Shown here: piece by piece, positions 11,474 to 24,200 of the stretch | Position numbering within the stretch: the stretch's first letter is position 1 | Layout: each line of letters begins with the position of its first letter | From: Opisthorchis felineus | Taxonomy: Eukaryota > Platyhelminthes > Trematoda > Opisthorchiida > Opisthorchiidae | DNA length: 64,000 nucleotides | Reading direction: 5' to 3' | Assembly: GCA_004794785.1 (NCBI GenBank) | Contig: SJOL01008902.1 | Span: 372,636-436,635, forward strand | Made by a program: the position numbers and the translations under genes | Notes under the pieces: model-generated | The model's database searches: none | What the model was told of the DNA's origin: nothing | Seen by the model: the letters and a program-made list of their open reading frames with translations, nothing else

Positions 11474-13024
11474 AAGTGTTTTTTCGATGACCAGAATGCC
11501 TGGGGTGACTAAACAGAAGCAGTTCACTGGACGTATGATTCTGTCCAGTTCTGCATCTTATTACGAGATGACTACAAAAAGAACGCTGCAGTTTGGGGAA
11601 GGTACAGGTTTTATTCAAGGTTTTGAGTAAAATAATGCTTGCAGTTTCAAATGCATCTCACATGTCCTGGTAAAACCCAGTATGGAATTGTTCGTGATCA
11701 CAGTGGATACATAACGCTTGGTACAGTTTTTTTGAGGAGTGGGGGGGGGGGTGTTAAAATCTTAAAGGAACTCCAAATGTCCAACCTCTCTATCCAGTCT
11801 ATCCGAAGAAGGTTAGGTTTTTCATATTCGGCGATGTAACAGATAACACGGGATGAAATGGAACAAAACAGAACCCTCATTCAGATGTTATCTGTTTCCC
11901 ATCCTTACTTCTAGGAACATGCGTGCAGGCTGGTCGAATAAACATTCGCGCAGGACGGGTTATACACGTTATGTTCAATGCGGTGTCGAACCGTAAAAAA
12001 ACGCCACACTGCTTGATGAGAATGGTGATATAGTTTCTTTGAAGCCGCAATTCGTGGTTTGATTTTGCAAACATAAAATTAAAGCGACTTTCATCTTAGT
12101 GCAGATTTTCCGAATACGTCCCATTGCAGTGACAACGCAACTGTTCATACCCGACACGTGTAGGATTTGAAATAACAAAGCTTCATAAAATGGCATTTTT
12201 GCAGTCCCAACATCTCATCGGAAGTTAAGTGGGCGCGCTGCACTGGGGCTGCTTAGTTTCAATGGTTTGGTTTTAATACTTGCTGTATAAAGCCCCATCG
12301 CATCCAGCTAAAGTTGACTAGTCAAACTGTTGTAGCATTAGTGTATCATAGTTCAAGTTTTGTATATGCTTCCCCCCTTCCTTGACAGCTTGCAGCATAT
12401 CATCTGGTTTCAATTCCGTTTTCCTCCTTTTATCAATAACTTTGTATAGCTAAAGACGGTAGACCGAAATCAGCTATCTATATTGATCAATAATCGATTC
12501 GTTCTGTTGAACTTTCTCAAACTCTTTACCAGCTGCAATAGCATATGATACTAAATCATGCACCATCCGTTTCCTTAGGTGAAAGCAGTAATTTCGTGTG
12601 TTACTGACAGACGGTTATTAAATAGTTTGATGGATGCTTAACAGTTTGCCGAAATAAAAACTCACTGAGAAGCCGCGGAAAGATGGAACACTAATACTGG
12701 TCCAGTGATTCGAAGTTTATGCAAAAGTTAACGAACAAGGACTGAACAATTCAAATTTATTACATTTACCTGGGATAGGTCCTCTTATCGCTCACAGTGG
12801 GGTTAAAAATGATATTCCAACGTCCAGTGCGTAAGCAAACTTTGGAGTGACTTCTGTCAAATTATCTATCAGTGTTTTTTACACACTAAGTTGATGCTGA
12901 TGGAAGACTCGAGTGGAATACACATGAATCTCTCCTTTATAATAGTCGTCCTATTATTCGAATGCACAAAAGCCATCTCATGTATCGACTGGAACTATAT
13001 TCAGTATACCGAAGTGTTCCAGTA
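11474..13024. other. No gene recognised
   Basis: Short frames only. A run of 12 G lies at about 11741-11752. Confidence 0.5.
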
Positions 13025-13190
13025 CCGGCAGCAGGCTATCCGGTATTTTCATCAACCGCGTGAGTACTAGCTCAACATAACTCGATGTTTTGAATTTCTT
13101 TACAAATGAAACGGGAAGCGGCCTTTGTGCAGCACATTCACTCGAGGACTATTATAACCGAGGGATCCAAGTGAATTTTATCTGGGTTTC
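13025..13190 (+). repeat. Hammerhead repeat fragment (body)
   Basis: A degenerate copy of the body that follows the ribozyme. ATTTTCATCAACCGCGTGAG matches the stem I 3' flank at 50830-50850, and AAGCGGCCTTTGTGCAGCAC at about 13118 matches about 50908-50925. The ribozyme core upstream is lost. Confidence 0.65.
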
Positions 13191-14379
13191 TGTTAACACT
13201 ACATTAATTTTCACACGCAGTGTTTCTCGAAATATATTTACAGTTTGGTTCCCAAGTGGAAAATGAAGTTGATAAAAATTTGAGCCTACTTGATGACTTT
13301 CAGCAACTACGAAACCGGCAAACGACCGTCCAAGGTTTTCATTGGCCTGACGATGAATGCTGAAGTGATATCCTTAGTTTGCACTGCGCGTCTTTTTACT
13401 GTTGCCTGACAAGCGCCTGCTTTTCGGGCATATCTCGTCTGAATGTACGAGACTTTCACCTATCGGCACTTGCTTTATTTATTGGTGTCCAAAACCCATA
13501 CTCGGACTGACGAGTGGACAAGTTGACTATTATTCTAGAATCTCTTGACCTAAAGTAACCACCATGTCGTGGTGGTCGGCCTTTTGTGCCGCAATGATCC
13601 CACGAACTGTGCTGGCTGAAACTAATTTCCTAAAGGATGCAAAAAGGAGATCAACCACGAAGAAGAACAAGTCCCGGTACTGCGAGAAATCGTATTCCGA
13701 GGCTGTCTGGAAGTAAAGTCATCGGAGTGTGAGTGAATTATGGAGTTCCCCCCAGACGACCAGTATGCCCATATTCCTCGAAGCAGAGATGCTTCCTTCC
13801 CTTGAAGAAGGACGGGTTAGAAAAGGTCGACCTAAAAACGGCACACTCTAATAACCCAACATTTAACCATGACCACTGGCGAATTATTCAATACGGTTTA
13901 AGTACTTTTAAAAACGAAGAGTCTGGTGCTGCTCAAAAGGCACCTGCTATGCGCAGCCGCATCACGAATGAGACAGTGATGCCTTAATCCCTGTGTTTTC
14001 GGAACAGGCCTGTACCCCGCAGCCAAGTGTGTCCGAATATTGAGTCTTTGGCCGCGGGAAAAGCCCTAAGAATGGCTGCCTTACGGTTCAGAATTGTGAG
14101 TCAGAGGTTAGGGGAGGGGACCCTGAACAGAACTCTACATATTCACACTGCATTGTGGGTCGGACTTTTGAGTCAAAGGCTTCCGGTAGGGTATCTCAAC
14201 CAAACCCCCTTTTTCGGCTTGAGAAACCGGGAAATATCATTCACTGTTTCAAGTGTTCGCTCACCGGCCCCCACCCACACACACTCCCCACCAGTCAAAA
14301 AATGCAATACGATCAACCCCTCGGCCAGTCCTCTAGCCATTGCTCCGTATCTAAACCGTCACCCAGAAAAATAAACCAA
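13191..14379. other. Possible LINE 5' region, otherwise unassigned
   Basis: Two overlapping frames (14027-14374 and 14155 onward) lead into the LINE endonuclease, and the second continues into it. The part from about 13990 may be 5' sequence of the LINE. Nothing can be said about 13191-13990. Confidence 0.4.
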
Positions 14380-15110
14380 AATACTAACGTACTATGTCAA
14401 TTTGAGAAACAGACATCTGTTGCTGAAACCTTGCTTTCCCTAACTATCGACGTATGCTGTGCCTCCGAAACATACATACATGATCCCAGTTCTGTGGTGC
14501 ACTGCAAGCCGCTTAGGACGAAATCAGGTATTCCCCATTTCTTTCTTCGAGTATCCGGTGATCCTGAAGCAATGGCTCGTCATATCTAAGATGTGGAAGT
14601 TGCATTCAGTCCCAAGGCAGAAAGTGCGTTACTGGACTGGATTCCAGTAAGTAGTCGTCTTTGCGCTGTGCGGTTGTCTGGATCAATTAAGATCGATGCA
14701 GGTCGATGCGTTAAATGTGGTTTAGTTGTCGTATCAGCACACGCCCCGAAAGACTTCAGTTCTCAGAATAAGAACAACGGGTTCTATCGAGATATGTCAT
14801 GACTGCTTCGGTCAGCAAGATGAACGGATATAATAATCCTGGCGGGTGATATGAATGCTTATGTTGGAGGACTAAGCCCGGAAGAGCCACAGTTAGGTGG
14901 TAGATTTGGTGTCGATGCGATTATTTCAGTTGTGATCATCGTTTACTCCTGGCTAGTGCGGACTTCCAGCACAAACGCTCACATCGAGTTACTTGGAGGC
15001 CACCAACCGCAAGACATTTATGGACTCAATTAGACCACGCGACTATCATTTACGGGTAGAGAGCCTCAATTAGGGATTGGGCTACGCAGATTGACTCTGT
15101 TCATGGCGTT
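14380..15110 (+). pseudogene. LINE-1 apurinic-type endonuclease, degenerate
   Basis: Starts with LCQFEKQTSVAETL and the metal-binding Glu in CASETYIHD (Glu codon 14467-14469). GDPEAMA follows at about 14562, then a stop at 14587-14589. The fold continues in another frame: LLDWIPVSSRLCAVRLSGSI at about 14629-14690, VVSAHAPKD at about 14728-14754, GDMNAYVG (14845-14868) with its Asp and Asn, WRPP at about 14997, and the final catalytic pair Asp-His in QLDHA (15033-15038; the family usually has IDH). A frameshift lies after about 14930. The catalytic residues are thus largely retained although the frame is broken, suggesting decay after a functional past. Confidence 0.85.
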
Positions 15111-15749
15111 GTGCAAGCCCGCTTATCACTTCGGTTTCCGTCAGGATTGTGCGTGCCAAAATATAGCAGTTCCATTCACCAAATTCGGTAAGCTTCAGTA
15201 GCTCAAGAGTATCCAGATACTCTGGTTAGAAAGCTACTGGAAACGCACACTTTTGCGGATGACAAAGATTGTTTGGAGTTTCATTGGAAGCGGGTTAAAA
15301 AAGCTATGTTCTCCGCTTTCAGAACTGTTTGTCCAAAATGTTTGACTCGGCTAAACGAACACTGAATATCGTTGAGATCAGCAGGTCTTATTGATGCCAG
15401 GAAAGCCACACCAGCAACTAGCAACTTTAATGCTGCGCGCAGATCCTTCAAACACTAGATAATCAAGAGCCTGAAGAATGGCAGAGAACTCTGGTGGATT
15501 TCAAAGGCCCGGGAGATGCAGAAGACTTTCCGCGTTTTATTTCAGCTGGCCCAATCAACTGGTCAAAAGAAGACAAAATATGGAACAGAAATTCACTCAC
15601 AACATCGCCGTCTTGTTCTTTGGTGAACATTTCAGCTGGTCTCCTTAAACACAACCACTGAAAGAACCCAGAGAACCTGAATGGAACATCGACACCAACC
15701 CGCCATCAATAACAGAAAACCAGTGTAAGTTATCAGTCTTGCAAAGCGA

Positions 15750-16980
15750 ATAGGCACCTTGTCAGGATGGTCTGCACTCCCACTCTTCAAAGTAGGTAAC
15801 GAGGTTTTTGTGAACAGTATGGCAACCATACCGCAGAAGATTTGGAACGCAAACAGAATGCCAGTCAAATGGAGATCTTCGACCATCATCACAGTCTTCA
15901 ATAAGGGTACACGCAAAAATCATCGTCGCATCAGTCTGGTATCCGTCGCAACTAAGGTGATCTCTGGCATTATTTTGCACAGGTTGATCGATTATCGGGA
16001 GTGGCAGATTGATGAGAATCAAGTTGAGCTTCGCCCTAGCCGAGAATGCATCAACCATGTCTTTACCTTGAGACAAGTTCTTGGGCAGCACCACTTCTTC
16101 AAACGCCCACGTTGGTCGTTTTTCTTTGTCTGAACGCCGTTTTCGACTCTATTGATCGTCAGAAACTTTGGCAGTGTCTGGCGATCAAATGTATCCTTTC
16201 CATGTTTATATCCCTTATGAGGGCGTTGTATGCGAACTCCTGTGGACGGGTACAAGTATGCGGGAAGCTTTCGCCCGAGTTCACCTCGTCCAATGGTGCA
16301 AAACAAGGCTGCCATCTCTCGCCTTTTCTCTTTAAATTTGTTATTGATGTGCCCTTGAAATTCCTCTGCCTGCCTCTGAAACCTCGGGGGCCAAAATGCT
16401 CCCGGGGCGTTCCCTTACAGACATTGAGTCTGCGGACGATATTGCTCTCTTTGGTTCAGATCCTCCAAAAATGAAAACCATTTTAAATAAGCTAAATGAC
16501 TCTGTCGCACGGTTTAGCATGCATTTCACACGCGCAAAGTGAAAAGCGCTGCTACAAGACTGGTTGGGATCAAACTCAGATGAGCCAGTCAACCTGGTAG
16601 ATAAATTTGTTCACTTGGGCAGTTTCATAAGTTCCGGTGGACTGGCTGAAGAATAGATTATTCCCCGAATCGGACCAAACTACAACATATATGGCGCCGA
16701 CGTGACATCAGTTTGCCTGTCAAGGGTAGAGTTCATACCGCAGCAATACGATCCATACTGCTTTACTCATCAGAAACGTAGTCTCTTCCCTCAGAAAACA
16801 TAGGACAGTTGCCAGTGTTCGGCCATCGGTGTCTCCGGAGCATTCGTAGGCTCTTGTGGGAACACTGGATTAGTAATGCTGAGGTATGCCAGATGGTTTT
16901 GTGAAGAAGGGACTCTCCAACGATAGATGAATTACTCAGGCTCCATAGGTTACGCTCGCTAGTCCATGTACTCCGCATGC
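15750..16980 (+). pseudogene. LINE-1 reverse transcriptase, degenerate
   Basis: RT motifs appear in order. A SLVSVATKVISGIILHRL block lies at 15935-15985, the first catalytic Asp in VFDSIDRQKLW (about 16139-16170), SNGAKQGCHLSPFLFKFVID (about 16289-16347), the catalytic box ADDIALFG (16432-16455), and DKFVHLGSFIS at about 16600-16632. C-terminal LINE sequence with arginine/leucine-rich segments follows. At least four frame changes and several stops are needed to read through, and the YADD-type box has Ser before ADD. The shadow frames on the minus strand (for example 16019-16315) have no meaning. Confidence 0.85.
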
Positions 16981-18015
16981 CAGAGGGCCGTCTGGCTCAC
17001 CGAACTCTTTACGCCCAGCCTTGTACTGTACGGAAGTGACGAAGAGGTGGATAATGTCTGACCTGTCAACAAAGTATGAAAACACTAACCAGTAATCTGA
17101 GCCGGTTTGACAACTTCCGCCTCTCCGGATGGGGACCCCGGGGCTCAACTCACCAATGGTTAGTGACACTGGCAGAAATGGCGGAATCGAGCAGTCAGTG
17201 GCGCTCATGCATCAAAGCAATCGACTTCAATGCCTAGCTTCTCAGTTTTCCGAACTAGCCGAACATGCCAAAGGCTCCAATAGTCGGCTGTATGTCCCAC
17301 ACTCTCCCACTTTCTGCTCTAGCATCTGGAACCGATGTACCCATGGTACACGGTTGATAGCTGATAAGTTGATTGACTAATTGCTTGATTCTAGCATCTT
17401 AGAAGGGGATAAGATAATACATACCAAACACAGTAAGCAGTTAGAAAGCAGGACAAAGGAAAGCTCAGTGGCGTATGTAAGCTGTGGATCATAAAGCACC
17501 ATACAATTAATTATTCGAGTCAGCTGTCTAAATATGAAAGCTGAATGCTAAATAGGTGAGCCATGTGTGAATCACCCCATACAGAAACCCAGTTTTCGAC
17601 TCTGTCGGGGCATTTACAAGAAACAACCAATACGGCTTTTACTCCTCTCGTTACCAAGTCAGATATGCCAGTTAAATCTCTCTGGTGTATTGGTTCCTCT
17701 ATATTTCTTTCATCGATTGGTTACAACCCTTTCCGACCAGCCAGTGTACCCCAAGGGCTGCATCGTAGGAAACACTTAGAGTTTATCCCTCAGTGGAAAC
17801 AGAAGTAGCGCATACCTGCTATTTTTAGATGGGCAACTCAAATCTTTGGGGATGACGTTTAGTTCCCACTGATAAGTATGTAAATCCAAATTTTATGCGT
17901 CACATCGTGTACTGTCAATCATGTTTTTTTAAACCTAATACATTCCGGTCACTAGAACACTGTCGATAATGAGGGGAGATTAGGACATTTTCCACTGCTT
18001 TTTCGTCCTGTAAAT

Positions 18016-18100
18016 GATGCTGGAAAGTTACGAGACACCCTACATCCGTTTTATTCTAATTGGGAATCATCAGCAGTGCGCGGCTCAAGAAACTCCATGG
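18016..18100 (+). repeat. Repeat B, copy 1
   Basis: Shares ATGCTGGAAAG, then TTGGGAATCATCAGCAGTGC and a following AACTCCA block with 25581-25690 in the same order and spacing. Confidence 0.75.
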
Positions 18101-19722
18101 ACTTTTGAACGATAGCTCAAATGAAACTCAAATAAAGCACAAATCTATATGCACTACCATCAGTCTATAAGTGGGCCGGAGGAAGACTTACATAACGAAA
18201 TTTGAAATGAATATTAGGAGGCGATTAGAGGAGCATTTACAATAGAATGTGGAATACAAGGCGATGGTTCTGAAGAAAGGAAAACGGCTTTTGAAATCAT
18301 AACACAAAAATATGTGTTTACTCTACTCGTTAATGTTGAATCATCTCGGGACCATGTTAGTCGCATCCAGCATCAAGAAAGATGCGACCTCCCACACGCC
18401 TGACTCTATTTCCTGAAGAACACCGTCGAGTTTTGAAAAAAGATTCTCACCATTGGAAGCCACAAGGAAACGCAAGACTAAAATGTTCCACAATCAGGTT
18501 GATTTTGACTTAGACATAAAATGAAAATGAAAAAAATCAGGTCGCCTCGTATCCAAAATCCGAGAACGTGATAATGGAAAATACAAAATATAGCGCAGGT
18601 GCAAAACATTTCATTGAACGGTAGTGTACAAATTGTTCTTTACTCTGTTTCTCGAACGAGTCTACTCAGTTAGCCAGTAAGAGAAAGTAAATTATTGCAC
18701 AAGGAGTTACAACATGTATTTTCACCCTCGCCACCATAGCCAAATTGTGGGATAAACTCTTGTAGAAATGTTTGAACAAGTGTTAGGATAACAATGTCTC
18801 AAGAGCGACCACTTTATGCCTTTTGTTCAAACGATAAAAAATCTAGATTTGGAAATCAGTCTCTAAGAAAACCAGCCCTGGGCTAATCAAATCTGGCGCG
18901 TACTATTTCAATAGTACAACAGACAATTCAAATGAAATTTAGAGCTGCAGGGGAATTCGCTCCGTTTTCAAGTTTGGAGACTGGTAAATTAGGTTAGCTG
19001 TCTCAATCAGGACATTGTGCTTGCAGGGAAACAATTTCTCACAACAAAGCAACGAGTGAACTCCGAAGCGAAGATTTGAATCAGTAAAACAATGAACATG
19101 AAAGGGAAAGATTCATGCGCGGTCTCGAGTTATGGCTACAATTAGCCCCAAAAATTTCCAGCAACTGTCGCTTTGTTGCAAATGTACAGAAAGCGCCGAC
19201 AAAAATTAAACATATGGTCACAACAATTTTTAATAATGCATAATATATCTCATGAGCTAACTAAATTATGTTACACGTTCTCCAAATTATACTGTGAAAG
19301 ATATTTCTATACAGAATCAAAACGTCTGCATCTTCTTGTTCGTGATATTTATTTCACCCTTCAAAGTGCGCTTTCCCCAAACGTTCCAAATTCCTGATTC
19401 CTGTATTCAAAAAGCACCCACATTTGCCCGTTTTTTCGCGATATCCCAGATCATGTCAACTCCGAACACGTCAGTGTTCACCCTAAATAACCGTTCACCG
19501 CTCAAGAGACCAATGTCATTCTTGAGACGGAGAACGAAAAACTATTCGGACCATTTCACGGATCCGATCAATAGCAGTCCTTTGGTTGCACTCCGCGCGA
19601 TGCTCTGAGTCATAAGGATAGTATTGTAGAAAGTAATAAGCAATCGTGGTTTGGTCACTGTTCTGATATATGAAATGTAATAGCGCACTGGAGTTTGTCG
19701 AAGGACACCTCGATATCACTGG

Positions 19723-19725
<3 letters not shown>

Positions 19726-19760
<35 letters not shown>
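19726..19760. repeat. (AT)n microsatellite
   Basis: About 17 copies of the dinucleotide. Confidence 0.95.
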
Positions 19761-19761
<1 letters not shown>

Positions 19762-20470
19762 TTACATACAAAGCTTTGCACGACCAAAAACTCCCGGAAA
19801 ACTTAGCTAGCCGGTCTCTGTACAAGTTACCAAGGAAACTATGGGTTTGCTACAGACTCTGCACCGTACTGCAAGACGGAGAAAACCAGTGCCTTGAATT
19901 TAAAATACGTCTATCTGTGGACTAACTGTGTTCAGAAATTACCAACGGATTTTCCGTATCTGAAACATGTTAGGGTAATAAAACTCTCATGACCGATTAG
20001 ACTCCATGTGAAGCATAGATTCAAGCCAGCATGAAGTGATATCTCTTAGGATCATTGATCAAAAATAAGGTCGTTCAGTGATGATGAACAGTGAGGCCTA
20101 GACGATCCACGTGACTTGTTTGCCAGTGGTATGCTGTGCGAAAAGGAGGAGAAATCGCAGTGATCGAAATTCTCCTGTGGATGCCTTATTTGTTAGCAAA
20201 CGTCATGTGCCTAAACAAGACAGGAATATCACAGTCAAGTCCTAATTGGTAATCATATTTCTTTGTTGTTTTTTTTAAAAAATCATAACAATTAGAAACA
20301 CAGCGATGGCAACGCCTCAACACACTACACAAGTAAAAAGCCCGTTGTTCCTATCCTGAATATTTAATAACCGGACTTTTTACATGTATGCGCAGCGTGT
20401 TGACGAGATTAGTCTACAACCAAACAGAGCACTTCGGCTCAGCAAATTGACTAAAGAGAGCTTTCACGAA

Positions 20471-21250
20471 GAAACTGGACCTTACCGTGGTGTGACTGTT
20501 TATGTACCTCTGCGACCCATATAGCTATACTGGAAGGTGTCCGCGTGACACTGGCAGTCTTTCATACCAGGTTGGTCAATGGTTGGAGGTTTGACGGACA
20601 GGCTTCTGGTCCTCCAGGTTGGGGATTAGAACACGTGTGATGACTTGTTCCGAACAATGGTAATTTACCTGCATTTCCGGTCAAACACCGCTGCCTTGAA
20701 GTTAGGCATTTGAGGCGGAGGCTTTGGTTGAGGACCCTAATCGTCCTCCTGTCTAGGTGTGCGCGCCCTGACAGTATCTCAGCCCAAGTACAACCATAAA
20801 ATTATGCCAGATCGGCCGTCACGTGGTGCCATCAGCCGGGTCGCCTTACGTGTTTCATACGACAGGGTAAGCAAGCGAAATCAGGCTACTGCTGACGCCT
20901 CCTTTCTTTCTCTTTCACATACTTTTTCTTCTCTCTCTCCCTACCCCATTAATAACTCTCTCCCTGTAGGCCTAGCACTTAGGATTGATGACTCCGTTGG
21001 TCCTGCATCGGTTTTGCAAGCAAAGTCTGTGCGTCATCCGGCACCGGCATCCTCCGGTGTTGGAGACGCTGCAAGATATGACCGCTAATCAATGTCAATG
21101 GCGTTCTTGTTGTCAGCTTCTATCCAGACTGCCTGGATGAGTGTCTGGAGGCGCAGGCACCTCGGAATGATTGTAGTAAGCTAGCACTAAGTCCCTTCCC
21201 CATCCACCTTTATCCTTTTCGTCATAATAAGGCTTTCAATTAAATCATGG
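20471..21250 (+). mobile_element. Repeat C, long copy with intron-like segment
   Basis: The first 290 bp (20471-20757) are repeated at 63711-64000, where they interrupt a Gypsy protease, so this is a mobile repeat. It opens with ACTGGACCTTACCGTGGTGT and contains CTCATACC- and CCTCCAGGTTGGGG-type blocks. Downstream (20758-21250), for which no second copy is visible in the window, a 110-codon frame (20759-21088) runs through a segment with textbook intron signals (GT at 20867, long pyrimidine tract, AG at 20969). The end is AT-rich with AATAAG near 21225. It could be the 5' untranslated part of a larger retroelement, or a SINE-like retroposon. No known protein. Confidence 0.6.
20867..20969 (+). 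other. Candidate spliceosomal intron in repeat C
   Basis: GGTAAGC donor at 20866-20872, a pyrimidine-rich tract of about 65 bp at about 20900-20966, and CTGTAGG acceptor. The 103-bp length suits small flatworm introns. Splicing is inferred only. Confidence 0.45.
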
Positions 21251-24200
21251 TTGTACGGCAATGAAGCATCAGTTTGGGACACTGATGTCATCCTGTCGAT
21301 GATGATGGTGACTAAACAGAGAGCCAAAGATGTGTGATGGAACCTCAGGTCAAAACTTACGCGTTATTCAACTTGCATAATGCAAAATAACGTCACCTTT
21401 AAGAGGTGAGTGATGAGGTACATGTGCCCAAAAACTATTGAGTTCACCCTTAGCTCAGATTAGCTTTGGTAGGATCCCACCACGGTTCAGCTTAAAAGCT
21501 ACGTTTTAGAATTCCTATGTAAATCGAAGCACTATCTGTCATAATCCCAGCAAAAAGCTGCCTTAACAGTGATGACGTGCATGCTTGGAGCTAAGCAGGG
21601 GCAGGAATTTCAGGCCCAAGAGGGACTCAGAAAATGTGGATGTAAACCTCTTAAGCCGTCTAATTTACCACCGGACTTACCCAGACGAACTTGTGAGAAC
21701 TTTCTACCTAAAGCACTGACATCCACTAGCCAGTGTTCAGATGCAGATAAGGTTTTTACGTGGCCATCGTCCAAAAGAAAAATGCAGGATAATGTGCCCT
21801 AAATCTCGGAATAGCGGATGAAGTAACCCGCCTTTATAGAAGATAAAAACTTGATCTAGAAGGAACCAGGAGTTACGGCGTGAAATTCAGATGCCGATTG
21901 TTGGATACTTGTTTAAGTCATGGCTGTGGATGTGTGGATGTAAATCTGTAATTTATCCTCCAAAGCAGCCTAGTGTGACATTTTAAGGGGCTTAATTTGA
22001 ACACCAGGAAAGCCTGACCTGCAACATTCACGCTTGGAAGCAAACCCCACTCTCACCGTAAATGAGAGAATTTGGAAATGGGGCTAGCTAATCCATCCAT
22101 GTGTTTCATTTCACAGCGTAGTGGTGGGTTGTTGACTACGTAGCTGGAAAGTACCTTTGTGTTATCCCTATAACCAAGCCAGTTTCTGATTCAAACAACG
22201 GTAAATTTATTCCCCAAGTGAAAACATCAGTGTTGGTCAGCCGAACGATAAACGTCCAATGTTTATGGTGCTACCGATACTTCATCATGTTCAACAAGCG
22301 GTTCTGCTAGAAACGGTTTAAACCAGCTTAATCGATAGTAACATATTTGAAGAAGTATCACTACTGCAATGTGTTACTGCTGCTTCTGGAACACGAGATG
22401 AAACAATACATGGTAACCCAGTATTTGTGGGATGTTTTTCAAGCACAATTATTTTTGATTTTGCTTCTTGCTTGTAGGACATACATATGTTATTTATTCA
22501 GTTTAGATTACCGCCTCCTATTGCAGTTATACGAGTGCACGTTGCTGTTCTGCGAGCTCACCGACGGCGACTTGTTAAGAGGCCTCTGCCAGCCTAAGTG
22601 TGATTAAATTACAGTGAACTGTAACAGCGCAATAATAAATCATTTGCTAGTGACTTCTATCAATTCCTCCACAATAAAACAATCTTATTCGCCGAAGGAT
22701 ACCATGGATGAACCATTTCGGTTGTCATAGCTTAACAGGCGGTGCAAATGGGGTGGGGATTTTAATGTATTTTTAAGGACAAGAACAAAGTTATCTCAAC
22801 ATTCGTGAACGGTGCAGCATAGTATTTCACAAGTTTGAGTTTGTTCACGAAGAGATGTGCATAGGTTGAGTAGCTGTGTAAATTTACTCGTGCTTGTCTT
22901 TCCGAGTCGCTTGCGACTTAACCTTTGACGTTTCGAAATAAACGTGGCGCACTCCTCCAGTTAACTCTATCCATAAACAGACTTTTCCGCAAAATGAAAC
23001 CAGAAAGATTGTTCGTTTAACTCATCCGAAGGAAGATTCGGTTTCCCCTGGCACTTGTTTGAAAATACTATCCCATGCCGTGCGTTACACATGACTTACT
23101 CGGCGAGGCTGGTTGTAAAATAACATGCTATCAACTTTGTATATTTTCTCCTTTTGAGGGATCTGAGCATTCTGGATCCGGCCTAACCAATACTTGCACA
23201 TAATCCTCCACGGACACTAAAGATGAAATTGATGGATGAGTCGGATATGGTGCCGTCCATGATCCACTGCCGCATGAAACACAATGGCATATCCATGCTT
23301 ATCTTTCGAGATGTTTGCTGCTGGCAGACTATCGAAACAAATATTGGACAAACGGTCCTTTTATGCAGAAGCGGTGGGTGCATGTTCGTGCAGGCGCACA
23401 ACATCAAGGTTGCAGGTTGAACTGTACCGAACGGTTGATGCTCCTACGGCGAAGTACCACACCGGTTGGAGTCGTTTATTACAGTGTGACGATGCACACT
23501 ATTTTCATTTTCATACACGCATGTAACATATAGCTCAAAGCAGCAACTTCCCCATGAGAAGCCGGACTTGTGATGAGCCTTGGATGTAACTGACAAGCTG
23601 CGATCTGTTTAATTCCCACTTTATCGGTCATAATGTTCCAACAGTCATTGGTTTCTGTGCGTCCATGAATAAGATTAGAATAAAAGAGGAAGGCGCTAAA
23701 TTCAGACGTCATCTATGGTTGAATAGTATCATATCAAACCGGTGAGTTCAAGGAGTGGGGAAAACCAAAAGGGTGCGTCGGCGGTTACCGTACCTTCGGT
23801 AGAACATGTACATTGAGTGCATTAATATAAATTAAAAAGTGGACGTTGTCGAAATGAAAGTTTAGGGTGCAGTGAAAGATCGCCCAATTTCAATGCGATC
23901 TTTGCAAAACCGAGGGCTTGTAGTGAATTTGGGGCTGAAATCATGGTTTAGTAGAATGGTTACCATGCTGTAATCGACATCTAGAACAAACCGCTAGTGA
24001 TAAACGTAAACAGCACAGCTCTACTTATGATTACTGGCACTGTGAGTTCCTGTTTTTAACTGTTGATCACTCTTGTTCGAACGGCAGTTAGTTGTTGGTC
24101 ATCAATTCCTATGTCATACGCGGGTTGAGCATGATTTATTACAGTAGCTTTCTGCATATTGTGGCACGTTTCCATGGCGTATTTTGAGTTGAATGCAATT

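Larger units (their letters stand above)
14380..17385 (+). mobile_element. LINE-1: decayed non-LTR retrotransposon (APE endonuclease + RT)
   Basis: A 3-kb non-LTR retrotransposon with an N-terminal endonuclease (to about 15110) and a reverse transcriptase (about 15750-16980). A conserved 3' region runs to about 17385 and ends in TTGATTGACTAATTG, a short repeat-like tail. Multiple stops and frameshifts affect all domains. Clade (RTE-like versus CR1-like) cannot be settled by eye; the domain set and order exclude Penelope, DIRS and LTR elements. LINEs of this type copy themselves by target-primed reverse transcription. No flanking duplication was found. Confidence 0.85.
17386..20470. other. No gene recognised; two small repeats
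   Basis: Contains a repeat B copy (18016-18100) and an (AT)n tract (19726-19760). The frames at 19294-19608 (+) and 19516-19719 (-) overlap and show no motif. Confidence 0.5.

Noticed and set aside
12203..12245. 5S rRNA-like stretch (ATCTCATCGGAAGTTAAGTG)
   Set aside because: Resembles the internal 5S region but the sequence around it does not match 5S rRNA on either side and several bases are missing; probably chance.
16019..16315. Minus-strand frames inside LINE-1
   Set aside because: They are shadows of the plus-strand reverse transcriptase, whose conserved motifs are unambiguous.
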